DNA of 64,000 nucleotides from Hypoxylon rubiginosum (lineage: Eukaryota > Ascomycota > Sordariomycetes > Xylariales > Hypoxylaceae), in NCBI GenBank assembly GCA_902806565.1, contig CADCXA010000060.1, positions 333,398 through 397,397 of the forward strand, given 5' to 3'. The notes under the pieces are model-generated. The model saw only the letters and a list, made by a program, of their open reading frames with translations. It did no database searches and was not told where the DNA came from. Numbering within the stretch: position 1 is the stretch's first letter; the number at the start of each line of letters is the position of its first letter. Below are positions 1 through 11,346 of the stretch, one piece after another. Both the position numbers and the translations under genes were made by a program.

Positions 1-113
1 AAAAAGGAGATATATTGCAATCTGTAGCTACCTAAATGAATGTCCCATGAGTTCCTGGTATTTTCCTGATTGCATTCTAGCCTGAACTGATCCCTATCGC
101 CATCGCCTGTAAG

Positions 114-284
114 CCTGACCCATTGCCGTGTTCCTAACCCATTGCTGTGTTCCTGACCCATTGCCGTTTTCCTGACCCATTGCTGTGTTCCCGACCCATT
201 GCCATATTCCTAAGCCATTGCCGTGTTCCTGACCCGTTGCCGTTTTCCCGACCCATTGCCATGCTCCTAAGCCATTGCCATACC
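114..284. repeat. 19-bp minisatellite, nine units
   Basis: Nine consecutive 19-bp units of the form cctgacccattgccgtgtt run without gaps; units differ by a few substitutions (g/a in cctgac/cctaag, c/t in gccgt/gctgt). The array ends 12 bp from the stop codon of the HNH-like gene, so it probably lies in that gene's 3' UTR or just past it. Unit length, count and boundaries were read directly. Confidence 0.93.
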
Positions 285-296
285 TAACGAGAACTT

Positions 297-1917
297 CTAT
301 TCAAGCGGATCATATGATGGATACGTATAAAAGCCACGAGAGACTTTCATAGGGATATCGCTAGGCACATCGGGTTTTGGCAAAGCATGGCTGAGGTTGC
401 CACTACGGTTAGAGCTCTGCTCAGTGCTACTGGCCGAGCTTACGGTTGAGCCGGCTAGATCGGGCACGCTGTGTCGTTGGGATAGCGCGGGCTTTATATC
501 AGCATCCGAGTGGCTGGAGTACGATCGGGATCGAGATCTCTTGGCCGGCCGCTCGTACTCCTCGGAATGGTCAGAATCGTCATCCGAAGAGCGTTCACTG
601 GCGCTGCAGTCGGAGTCAAGACCGTCGGAGTCATCGTCGTCTTCTTGCCATTCTAGTTGTCCTGTACGTACCGAGTATACTAACTCGCCGCGTCTGTGAG
701 TGGGATGGTCATCCATATTCCACTCCATCCGCCCAGTGCGTAATGAGTAGATCATTTGACGCCCACTACGGACGGGACGATCGTCGGCGTCATCGTCAAC
801 CTGACTATGATCCCGTTTCTCCCCGGTGGAAGACTGGCGACCAGTACCAGTTGCCTTAGGGGGTAACTGGGCAACCTCGCCGAAGCAGACTTTCTCTTCC
901 TTGTATGATCGTTCTGCACCGTTGACCTCAACAGTTAAAATGGCATACTCTGTTGTCTGTCTGGGGTTGGCGTCGGCAAACAATTCAACAACGCAGTTGG
1001 TGAATATAGCCCAGCCAAATCGAGCAAGAAAGAACTCCGCAGGAACGTAATAGATCGGCAGTAGGGGTATGTTTTGGTACAGAAAAATAGCCTCCACACC
1101 ATCGTGTTCGGTCTTGTCCGGGGGGTTGAGAACGTGTGTGACCAGGCGGTACTGATTTTGCCGATTACTGTCAGTTTTCGGAAATAGGATCAGTCTATTC
1201 TGGTCGTGGTAGAAATGGAGATCTTTGCGAAGCCATATCTTGTTTTCGGGGCAGCTGTGGGTCGAACTTGTCCAGGTGCGAATATAATAGCCCTTCATGT
1301 TATTATCCAGCAGCCAGTCGTTAGCGGACCCAGGCATAACATGCGTCCTCTCAAGCGGGCCATGTGCTCCGGTGATACGACAAGGCTCTCTGCGCGGGTT
1401 GGATGCGGTGGGAGCGCTGGCAGCAGCAAATGGAGTCCATTCTTCCTTTAATGCTGCCCACGGCTTTGGTAGGGTATCGGGGAATATCCAGTCGGCGAAT
1501 TTGGAGACAATCGGGTAGGGAGAACCTGTATATACAGTTAACAATGAAACTAATGGAGAGGAATTCGGAGGTCTAACCTTGTGTGTAAGGGGGGACGTGG
1601 AAATAATAACGTCCCGGGGGGGCAATGTCGTTGTTGAACATTAATCGGGCACTGGATGGATCGGCGGAATGGGAAAAGAACGGCCCGGTAGATGCTGGCC
1701 CGCGCCCTTCGGTTTCGTGCCATACGTTTCCAGCAACTGTGCAACAGGCGTAGTATAGCACATCATAGTAAATACCACCTGGATCGGTTGCGGTGAGGCT
1801 CAGAAGGGGCAGCGGCGGGGAGTAGCCTGGATGATAGACTTTTATAATGCCTTGCAGGCGGTCACGCTCTATCCCGGTAGGAAGTTCAACAGGCTTGGGA
1901 TCGGGCTTTAGCTGCAT
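297..1917 (-). CDS. HNH-nuclease-like protein (fungal HNH_2 type), two exons, intact
   Basis: Exon 1 is 1578-1917 and exon 2 is 297-1525, separated by a 52-nt intron (1526-1577: donor gttaga, branch-like ttaac, acceptor tatatacag). Joining them restores HVPPYTQ-GSPYPIV in frame and gives 522 aa. The N-terminal part (GIIKVYHPGY, GGIYYDVLYYAC) is followed by an HNH_2-like core: CRITG near residue 162, an ERTH histidine near 175, and a late LRKDLH near 215. The two other HNH copies in this window have EAAH (or EAAY) and RADIH/RADVH at these places, so ERTH is a variant. The C-terminal third is acidic and serine-rich, with a basic AKRSRSRS stretch like a nuclear signal. It also carries an internal duplication (MIYSLRTGRMEW and LVYSVRTGQLEW). 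There are no stops or frameshifts, unlike its two relatives. Family membership comes from the motif pattern; substrate and role are unknown. Confidence 0.82.
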
Positions 1918-2443
1918 TCTGCGTACGAATATAGGATTAAATATAATATATATTCGCTTTTAAAGATAGGATGAGAATGTGGTTGTTATACGCGGTTAAA
2001 GCTGAAGTTAACAAAGATGAGGCAACATGATGTGATGGCGTGAATTAAGGCTGTCCTGGCTTTTTGAGCTTTCTGATTGGATAGATATTCTACGCCACTC
2101 ATGGCTTAAATGCGAACGCCACCCACTTTGCTACACCATGTCGCATACTACCAAAATACGCAAATCACAATCATTCAAAGCCAAATCATCAGTACTACAG
2201 ACTTATAATATCCATTAAAACTGTCTCGCAAACTATATTATTCCTTAAATGAGGTAAACGTGAAGATAGGAAAGTTCTATCTCGAAAGCGAAAGAGAGAC
2301 AAAGGAAAGAAAGAAAGAAAAAGAAAGGAAAAAACGACGCATGCTAGTATTTGGGAACCATTTGGGAACCATAAATGGACCTGTTGTCGCTGCCCTCCAG
2401 GACTGGCATATCAGTTAGTATCCTGGCAGTCCACAATACCGCG
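1918..2443. other. intergenic stretch between two minus-strand genes
   Basis: I see no gene here. It holds the probable promoter of the HNH gene (AT-rich tataatatatattcg near 1937-1955), a purine-only tract of gaaagaaagaaa type (about 2283-2333), and a doubled atttgggaacc at about 2348-2370. The left end of the next gene is uncertain because its C-terminal frame depends on a suspected frameshift. Confidence 0.6.
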
Positions 2444-4335
2444 TCAATAGACTAACCGAAGTGCCATCCCCGCGACCGCCATGATGAGCGGTGTCTTAGG
2501 AGAGTCGTGATCGAAGTCCGCGCGTCCGATCGACCCGAGTTCGCCTTTTCTCAACTCTATGAACCGACCCTTTTCGTGGTCGAATGGGTTGTGTGATGAC
2601 TCGACCGAGTGGAGAAGTGCTGTCACGAGAGCGGACATCTCGTCTAACCCGAACAACTGTAGGTGTAACTGGTCCATGCTCGACGCTGCTGGGCTCAGGG
2701 TTGGGCTTAGGGCTGGGCTCAGGGCTGGGCTCAGGGCTGGGCTCAGGGCTGGGCCCAGGGTTGGGCTCAGAGCTGAGCCCATAGTCGAGCTCAAGATCGA
2801 GCTCAGAAGTGAGCGCACGCTCGAGCTTGCTCTGGGCAGACTTGTCCCCATGTAGCTCGCCCCCTGGTAGCTCGTCCACGGGTGGACCGCCCCTTGGTAG
2901 ATCGTCCAGAAGAGGATCAATGGGTTCGTCGTCGAAAAGCTCTTCGTCGATGAACTTGTTACCGATGGACTCTCCTATGCCGGCGTCATTTCCATCCAGT
3001 CCGTCCCCTACAATCTCTTCAGTGGATGTCGTAAAGCTCCACTCCTGGGGTGGATTGCTCCGCGGCGTGTTGACGTGTGTGCCGGATGATAAGGTGTTGG
3101 ACGACGGAGGTGGAGGTGAGTCGTCAAACTGAAAAGGCTGGAGGAACCGAGCCTGCCGCTGGTTGGTTCGCCCTTCGCTGACTGGTTCATCTTGGTCAGT
3201 GCTCTGGGGTGAGATCCACGGGAAGCTTTCTAGTTCGACGGTTCGAAACTCGCCAAATTGGCAGGTCCTATCGAACAGAGAACGTATAAAGGCACGTTTA
3301 TTGTTGTCTTTGACCCACTTCAGCTCATTCCCCAGCCGTCTAATGGACCACTTGGTATCCGGGTTCAGAACCGCCTCTGCCTTGACAAGTTGGCATAGCT
3401 CGCCGCTGAACGTGCAAAATATACGACGGAGGTACCAGAAAGGAAGTTGGCTCTTCTCAGCAAATATCTTCCGGTAGTCGACGAGGGCTGCAGTTCGAGG
3501 GCCATAAATATATCTGAATACATTCGAGTCCAGTCTGCCCTTGATCCACTGGCGGAATGAATCAGGATCCGTCTCTTGCTTCTTCATCTCATCCGGGTAG
3601 TCATTGATAAGACCAAGAATATGCCCCTTATAAATGTCAGTACATCCTATGTGTTGGAGCCGGTAGACTTACATAAAAGTTCTCGAACAAGAACTGGTGC
3701 TTCAGATTTCGAAACAACGCCGCGACATAGTCGTACAGCTGCTTGAATTGTTCCGACGACAGGTCAAGCTCAGGGCATTGGTTCTGGATGATCCAGCCAA
3801 TGGCCTTGGGACTACTGAAAGCCAAGAAATGCCGACGCAGTTCATTATCACAGCGAAGCTTGACCTGAACTATCTCTTGGCCGTTATAGTAGTAACCCTC
3901 ACCTCCGCGCTCTCTCCATGGATACCAGAAGTTGTCACTGAGGCCAGACATCATCACGATGTTGGCTCGGGTTGGAGGGAGGAATCTGTTCGCATATAGC
4001 TCTGTAACAATACTCGACCCCCTTTCCTTCATACTAACCTTCTTGGACTTCCCACTGGAAGCCGAGGATTGAGCAGCTACGAGCGAAGATAACCTTGCTT
4101 AAGGCGCGGAGCATGTTCACCAGGATTGGTCACAGTCTGCTCCTCTGTAGCAGTAGGGGTAGGCTGCTCGGGACCAGGTTCTTCACGTCTGGGTTTAATA
4201 GAAGGCTATATCCAAAGTCAGGACATCGAATGGATGAGGCGACAGATCAATGACGAAACTTACCTTCGGCCTATGATGGGCACGAGAGCCAGCTTTTGGT
4301 GGTGCAGGACGGTTGTTGCGACGTCTGGGTGTCAT
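2444..4335 (-). pseudogene. unrecognised multi-exon protein gene with two apparent frame breaks
   Basis: I do not recognise the family. Exon 1 (4264-4335) starts MTPRRRNNRPAPPK and ends at a GTAAGT donor; intron 4206-4263 ends in tatag. Exon 2 runs from 4205 to 3673. Intron 3627-3672 (46 nt, GTAAGT donor) joins ENFY to GHILGLINDY in frame. The core (about 3050-4030) is a mixed alpha-type sequence with many aromatic residues (FWYPW, FLFENFY, FRYIYGP, FWYLRRIF). A proline/acidic tail includes PSPE repeats. Two breaks remain. Near 4090 the first exons end in a stop, and the long frame resumes after a shift equal to a 1-nt loss or 2-nt gain. Inside the 12-bp repeat at 2691-2780 the frame giving a natural-looking end (MDQLHLQLFGLDEMSALV) differs from the frame of the core. 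It could be a pseudogene, a mis-assembled repeat, or have an intron I missed. Confidence 0.5.
2691..2780. repeat. 12-bp tandem repeat within the coding region
   Basis: About seven units of gggctcagggct with small variants. On the minus strand they encode SPEP/PSPE repeats in one frame and LSPA repeats in the next. Because the unit is a multiple of three, both frames stay open across it, which hides any 1-2 nt indel inside the array. Confidence 0.88.
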
Positions 4336-4843
4336 GGTGAATTGTCGGTACTGGTATTGGATGAAGCAGTGGAATCTCCAGAGTGAGTCACCTAGAGAAA
4401 AACTGACACAAGCAGAATGATGTGGGATTTAAAGTTTCAAGAAGAGGCTACCATGCGCCGCGGCGCCCCTTATATCGACTCGCCTTGCAAACGAGGCATA
4501 CCTCTCAACGCTGCCTGGTCACCTCGGTGGCTTGCTCTGGATTAAATGAATTGTCTGGTCCGAATAAACGTACAACGTTATAAAAGAATTTTCTGTAGCA
4601 CCACATATAATATTTCTCGGTTTCATCCCCTCTTTTGACAACAACCACATTAGTGCTCAAACGCTCACCTCCTTCTTCCTACTTCTTCCTTCTTCTTCTC
4701 GCAATATTTTGTGACGTGCTCACGCCACTGATATCTTTTCCTGGAAAGCGATATTAGTGTTTAAACGCTCACCTCCCTTTGTTCGATACTTTTGACCTTT
4801 TTTTTTCAAGATACGTTCGTGACGCGCTCGTGCTACATGCAAG
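4336..4843. promoter_or_regulatory. divergent upstream region with a ~105-bp imperfect tandem duplication
   Basis: This lies between the minus-strand gene and the plus-strand transposase gene, so it should hold both promoters. Two related blocks start at 4649 (attagtgctcaaacgctcac) and 4752 (attagtgtttaaacgctcac). Each ends in a gtgacg(t/c)gctc motif (4711 and about 4819), with pyrimidine-rich tracts between. The second block ends at the ATG at 4844. The duplication could be sub-terminal repeats of the transposon; I could not identify a terminal inverted repeat. Confidence 0.5.
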
Positions 4844-7800
4844 ATGCGCGGAAAGAGGGATAATCTGCAGGGCCAAGAGTTATTGAACAAACGGCCTCGT
4901 CTTTTGCCTTTCGAAGAGGGTCGCAGCCAGCCGATCGTCGATTCGACCAGTCAACCAAGTCCCACTGGACATCTATCTCTCCCAGAAGATGGTCTGTATC
5001 ACGTTGGGGAGAGCGAATCTTCTCTAGTTGATGATGAGGGTGATGCATCTCCTTTATTTAACGATGAAGAAGTCTTACAAGCATCAAATCTTTATTGTAG
5101 TCACGAGGCGATTGCCGATTACACCGACAATGGTGTGATGGCTGGAGTGGAGGGCCACGGCAAAAGTGACGCTGAGAGTGACTGGGTTCATGTTGATCAG
5201 GAAAATGAAAGTAAGTTTCATCAATAAGCAACCGATAGATTCTAACTTGTGGCATATGTATAACAGCAATTCTCGACTTGGATTCAATGCGTCACGGTGA
5301 TCCCGATGATAACCTCGACCTTACAGCGCGTTCGGCATTGAACCCAAACGATATCGCCGGCGTTGCTGCATATGAGGAGGCTATTTACGACAATGACACT
5401 TCCACGACCGCGTTGCCTTTTGATGAAGAGGAAGAGGAGGATGACATTGTCGAAGCTGGGCTTGCTACTGCTCCTCGTAACTTTTTTATACCACCACTTA
5501 ACCCATTTTTTACTGTCCAGCCTCCTGGCGATTATCCCGGTGCATATCTAGTTATAAATCTTTATGCCGATGAGTGTCTGGACGAGCATACTAGTAGGGA
5601 CAGCCTGTGTGACATTTCCCGTTTGGTTGAGATGCGCCAGAATCAAGAGATTGAGACTTCGCTATTCGAAAAGGCACTTGCCCTATTTGCCGAATTCACT
5701 GGCCTTAGTCGTCAGGGATGGTCGTCTCTTCGCGAGGCCCTCCAGCTTCTTCGGGATGACTCTGGCGACCCAATCCGCGACATCTTGAACCTTCCTAACC
5801 AATTGGCGACACTGAAATCTCGACTCCGCCAGCGCCTACCTCTGCTAAACATGCGCGAGGCCGAGATCCCATTGAACGCAGAGAAAATGCCCACCGAGGC
5901 CATTGAGCGGAAAATTAAAGCTCAAGAGAAGTCACAACCAGTGAGCATCAAAGCAGGAGGCAAGCCTTCAATCACCATGAAGCTCACATTCTTTGACCCT
6001 CCTACCCTTATCGAAACTCTCTTGTCATCCGATATTAGCAAGGATATATACAGTGGCCCTGCTATATTTGTTGATTGTCCTACAGAGTTGTACCATGCAC
6101 ATTGTTAGTCCGGATCGGTCCGAACATCTAGTGAGCAGTACCCTCATCTGAAGGGGGTTCATCCCGGGGACGAAGTGGTCATATTCCCCAGCGACTGGAT
6201 CTATTATCGATGTGCTGTCCTGTCTTGCTTTTGCCACGAGGTTGTGGACAATGCAGACAACGCCTCGGAGCTTCACATTGGGCGTGTCTATGGCTTTGGA
6301 TGGGATATGCGCACCGGCTCTTGTACAGGACACAGCAAAGATGTACTCGCCCTACAAGTTCAAGAGTGCTTATTGTCTGACGACAATGATGAACGGATAA
6401 ATGACGTCCACATGTACATGGACCCTCCGCAAGAGCGGAACGAGCTTGTACTTGTGTCAAACGTCACATACATCCCCGAGACGAGTGTTTATTCCCTGGT
6501 GGATGTCTATTGTGACTACGAGTTCGGCGAAACGCTTGAAAATCCGGCACCTCGAGCTGAGAACCAGGCCAAGAAGGATGTACATTGGCCGAAGTACGAC
6601 AAGCCCAGATTCCCGGCTCGAGACTGGGAGCATCAAGCCTATTATGCTCGGCGCATGATCGTCTTGAGCCAAGCTGTCAATGCCGAATTCGTCGCAACGG
6701 ACACGAGCGCTGTTGTGCCTCTTTGCCACACACATCCTATCCGCGGCGAGCTTGAAATCAACACATATGGCCGAGATCTATTTGAGTTTGAATGGGATCA
6801 AAAGCTACCATCTGCCTCCGCAAAACCTATCATATCCCTACCATACCTCAACTTCATTGATGGATTTGGCGTTTATTCTAATTTGTATAGGTCCTTGATG
6901 GGAAGCTACATCACATTGGCTGGTTTCTCGGCGGAAAATCGCTTTCGACCTGGCAATATATTCCCTTTGGTTCTTGGTCCTCATGGATCTAACTTTGGCG
7001 ATATCGTTCAGGCTCTCAGCACTCTTAGGACACTCGACAGGGGCATGAATATGAGTATAAATGGCAGGGAGACTCTGGTCTGTGCCTTCGTCCTATGCTT
7101 TACTGGCGATATGCCGCAACAGGCCGAGAACAGCGGATTAAAAGGTCCTCGCGCCCAGAAATTCTGCCGTTGCTGCTATGTTACGTCTGCCAAAACTAAT
7201 CTTCAATCACACTTGGATTTTGATATTGTTACACATGGTTGGTTTTATCACTAAATCACTTAGATGTAACACACTATAAACAAACACATAAGCAATGTTA
7301 GAAGGGAGGCCTACGGCACGTAATGGGGTATGTCGAATCCTTTCCCACCTCTACAATCTATAGCTCCGGCGTTGGATCTCATCCTTTCGCGACCATATGA
7401 CCCTGCGCATTCCGAATACAACGGACTGTCTCACTTAATGCATACCCTCCTCTGCGATGGTATTATGACACCTTCAGCGGTAGCATCATATACTCTCGCA
7501 CTACGTAATTGGCCATTTCCTCCTGGTGCGCGTTGATTGCAATTGCCGAAACATTACTTGCTAAGTTATAGCATGTCCGCTCACGCCATATGGTCTATTA
7601 TTATTCCTGCATTTCTTCGCAACTGGCTTAAGCCCGTGCATATCAGGACTAGTTTTACGAGGGAAGCAAGCAAGCACAGCAATAACCCAGTTCGCCTTGT
7701 CATAGAGATATGCACGGCAATCGCAAAGAGCAATATTATCCTTATAGGATCTGAGGCTTCAACCACTGACCGTGGTAACATGAGAATCTTGATTAGGAGA

Positions 7801-8711
7801 GCAAGAGAGCTCTTCAATCAGCTATGTATATGCGCGGCTAGGTCGTTGGGATCTTGTGCCCCTTCGGCTGCATTGGGCGGAGCAACTATTGAGCCCACTG
7901 GTGACGATACAGCTGGGGGGTCGGCACGGTCTGCTCGATATTTGAACGACACACTGCGGCCGAACATCCATGTTGCTGTCCACTATTCTGATTTCGCAGA
8001 GGAGTATGGCTTGACGACTAACATTAATGTGTTAACGGGAGAGGATTTATATCGGTAAGTTGATATACACGTCCCATACTACGTACACATTGTTAATCGT
8101 GCACAGATATTTCAAGACTCGTGTGTATGAAACCAATTATTCCAACATTGAGCATATATTATTAATAAAGTTCAATTTTCAATTCGCAACTCGATTTATT
8201 ATTCGAAATGCATTTAGTACACGGGATACGGCACTGATAGCTGAGATGTAAGAGTTACACCGAAGATGCCCGAACCTCTTTAGAAACGTCCTGTCCCGTT
8301 CGGACCAGAACGACCTGTCCAATGTTGCTAAGGAAGAAGATATAGAGTTAGAGCTAACCATATCCATTAGTGAGATGTATGTTAATTCGATTATCATCAA
8401 CCGTATCCCAGCGAAAGATATTCGACGCACTACACACCCCATTTTCGGCAACAATCCCCTACCTACCAAGGCTAGGGACTTGCCCACTGCATTCGTCTCT
8501 AGCCTCCAATCAGCCTACCATCAAGACTATGGCTTCGATACCGGTTACCCTCAAGCATGGCAGCCTAGCACCCCGATTTAATGGGCCTGTAAACTTGGTT
8601 TTAATTAACAATAAGTTACATTTATATAATCTTAAGGAAGATACTAACTTCCTTGTTATATATAGCGATACTAAGAAACGGCTTATTTTTAGTAAAAGTA
8701 ATTATATTTAA
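4844..8711 (+). pseudogene. CACTA/EnSpm-like transposase gene, inactivated by RIP-type stops
   Basis: Exon 1 is 4844-5210, intron 5211-5266 (GTAAGT, branch ctaac, cag), exon 2 5267-8054, intron 8055-8106 (GTAAGT...cacag), exon 3 from 8107. After an acidic N-terminus come transposase-like blocks: NFIDGFGVYSNLYRSLMGSY, LVLGPHGSNFGDIVQAL, CFTGDMPQQAENSGLKG with FCRCC, then APALDLILSRPYDPAHSEY, AIWSIIIPAFLRNWL and HVAVHYSDFAEEYG. These resemble Tnp2-type proteins of the CMC (CACTA/EnSpm) group as I know them; the exact superfamily is inferred. Eight in-frame stops (6106, 7252, 7261, 7267, 7321, 7534, 8249, 8579) are TAG, TAA or TGA codons that a single C-to-T change would make from CAG, CAA or CGA. 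The last block, in a shifted frame to 8711, runs into the A/T block. Confidence 0.72.
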
Positions 8712-9345
8712 TTTTATAAGTTAAATAACTTTATTTATATTAATTATATATTTTTATTATTATTATGTTTTTATATTATATTAATATTTAAAATAAGTTT
8801 ATTAATTTAAATATTTTAAAAAAACTAAATAATAAATTATTTATTATTAAAATTAAAATTATTAAATTAATTAAATTATATTTAATTTTAATTAATAATA
8901 TAAAAATAATATATATAAAATAAAAATTTAAATAATTATAAAATTAATAAAATTAAATAAAAAGTTTAAAATATTTTAATAAATATTTTATATTATAAAA
9001 ACTTAAAAATAATTTTATTTATTAATATTATATTTAATATATAATTTTATAATAAAATTTAAATTAAAATTAAATTTATTTTAAATTTATTATAATATAA
9101 TATTTTTTAAGGTTAATAAAAAATTAAAATTTATATATAAATTTAGTTTTTAATATATAAAATATAATAAAAAATCTCGCTTAATATATAAATATATTAT
9201 AATAATAAATAAAATAATAAATTTTTATATTATAAAAATTTTTTTTATTTTAATAGTTTTATTATTTTAATTTAATATTTATAATAATAATAAAAATTTT
9301 AAATATAATAAATTATTATAAAAATTTTTTTTTTTTTTTATAACG
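8712..9345. other. short A/T-only block
   Basis: About 630 bp with almost no G or C, no usable reading frame and no recognisable element. The change in composition is abrupt on both sides: about 8590-8710 on the left, and at a poly-T run near 9330-9345 on the right. It looks like a fully RIP-converted repeat or the decayed 3' part of the preceding transposon. Confidence 0.75.
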
Positions 9346-9430
9346 ATTATTAACTAGGTAACGTTATATGCTTAATAAACGGTACCTATATAAAATATCG
9401 TAATACCGTTTTATAACCGTTTCTTAAACG

Positions 9431-9517
9431 CACTTATTGACGCTAAGGTAGATACTAGACAAGGCCCTACGCCACTAATCGGGGAAATATAACCTTGCAA
9501 ACTAGCATCAATAAGTG
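9431..9517. repeat. 87-bp inverted repeat (14-bp arms)
   Basis: Left arm cacttattgacgct (9431-9444) and right arm agcatcaataagtg (9504-9517) are reverse complements except for one position, where the difference is a transition of the RIP type. The arms enclose 59 bp. No clear target duplication flanks it. It may be a tiny MITE-like element or a hairpin upstream of the HNH pseudogene. Confidence 0.6.
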
Positions 9518-9619
9518 GCTACCATAGCGGGTAGGCGATCCTAGCTAATATTTCTAACTTAACCACATTCTATTCTTATTAATCCTCATTATTAACATCA
9601 TCTCTATTTTTTTTTTGCT

Positions 9620-11196
9620 ATGTTGTTGTCTTCTACTACATCCACTACTATACGTCCTACTACGGCTCCAACTATTACTTTAACTTATAAGCCTGCTGTA
9701 TGATATCAACTATTAGAGCCTGCCGAGGCCGACGTCGACGTCGAAACAGCCGAGTCCGACCGGACTGATTTTGGCAGTTTGAGATATCTTTAAATCATTT
9801 ATCCAGGGTATAATAACAGCACACTGGGGCCGTTGCTAACCTTCCCGCCTTTGGACCAGGGCGGTGTTGATTACGACCTTGCAATACACGCTTGCTACCT
9901 TTTGGTGAACAACAGCTGGCCCCGTGAGGGTGAACCCGAAAACGATACTCCTTACCTATCCTATTCCGAAAATCCTAGGGACATATCCCCAGAGCGCGTC
10001 ATTAAGCCATCGGCCGTTATTATTACTGATGATTGTTATTTATATGTTCCCAAGCACGATGGTAAGTTGCCCAGGCCCCAAATATATATATAATATTCTA
10101 ACTACGATATCTCTAATAACAGGACCTGGTCCCTACCCTATAACCCCTAGATTCGTCGACTGGGAATTTCCCCATAATCGCTACGGTCCGAATACATCAG
10201 CCACCCAACAACAGGCGGCTCACTTACCTGCCGCCTGGCGAGCCACTACTATTCCCAACGCCCCCTACCCCGTTGCTGGTTTGGATCGTCGTGCGGCTAC
10301 TCTGGTTCGCGATCGTCGCTGTCGCATTACGAACTGGTCTACCGGTTTGGAAGCAGCACATATGTGCCCTACTGAGGGTATACTGTGGTTTAATGCGAAT
10401 AGGATGGAGAGATATACGAAAGATTCCAACATCAAGCCCCAGGTCCACGATATAAATAATCAGCTCCTCCTCCGCGCAGATGTTCATACCATGCTTGATC
10501 GCAAGGAGCTAGTTATGATCCCTAAGAAGATCAACAACCGCCATGTGTTCGTCTTGAAGGTTATTAAGGCGAGTGCCGACTCTCTCTTCGATGCCTACCA
10601 TACGTTCCATAATCGTATCTGCCAGGACTTCGTTGGCGTTAAGATCGAGTACATTTTTACCCGATTCGCGTGGAACATCTTCGACATTGATACTCTTGGC
10701 ATTCTGAATACCCCGAAGCTATACATCTGGGTGCGCGTCTTCCAATCTGGGTCCAGGTCTACGCAGTCTTACGTGGTTGAGAAGAGGCTTGCGTCTTCAT
10801 ATAAGGCCCGAAGCCAGTCTACCTCAGGTGAGTCTAATAAGCGATCGTGGGTGGCAGGTTCGGGCGATGTCGATGCATGCTTGCTTGAGAGCGAGGAGGA
10901 TACCTGGTCTTCGTCGGACGAGGAGGATGCGTACCAACAACGTCTTGCCAGCCTGGACAAGGACCAGGAGGAGAGGGGGCGGAAGGAAGCGTAGTCGGGA
11001 ACCGATTGCTGTGGCTGCTCGTAGTGCAGGCAGGTTTAGTAACGCTAGTACAGAAGTGGACCCAGAGCAGCAAGTTAGCATACTGGACTGTCTTGGGTCA
11101 AAGGCTGCTACCGCCAAGTTTAGGAAGTTGGACAAGGACCTTTCTGTCCCTGGCGAAAACTTCGCTGGCGGGGAAACTATTAGTCGTGAAGGCTAG
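9620..11196 (+). pseudogene. HNH-nuclease-like gene, second copy, Helitron-linked, decayed
   Basis: The frame opens at ATG 9620 after a long T tract. Exon 1 is 9620-10061 and exon 2 10123-11196, with a 61-nt intron 10062-10122 (GTAAGT...aataacag). The organisation matches the copy at 297-1917: an N-terminal IIYPGYNN and QGGVDYDLAIHAC, the intron, GPYPITPRFVDWEFP, then CRITNWSTGLEAAHMCP, LLLRADVHTMLDRKE, and an acidic/serine tail. Defects are TGA at 9701 and TAA at 9791 (one C-to-T change each), and a +1 shift at a run of five G (10975-10979). Past that run the next frame continues as GGRKRSREP and GRFSNASTEV, matching the tail of the third copy. The Helitron coding region starts 150 bp downstream on the same strand. 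HNH activity is inferred from the motifs only. Confidence 0.8.
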
Positions 11197-11346
11197 GTGC
11201 CTACATGTTAGGTTATTGATTTAGGTACGTAGCTGTAATGTTAGTCTTAATATCCCTGACCTCCGTTCGGTTATTTGCGCAGGTTTATAAGTCCTAGCTA
11301 ACATATACTGATCGCTGTAACCTCTGGTGGTGTACTATTCGCTGTT

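Noticed and set aside
114..284. CRISPR-like array
   Set aside because: The 19-bp units abut one another without spacers; it is a minisatellite.
7238..7304. Possible intron in the transposase gene
   Set aside because: The reading frame continues straight through (HISNVRREAYGT) with TAA/TAG codons explained by C-to-T; donor and acceptor phases also do not fit.
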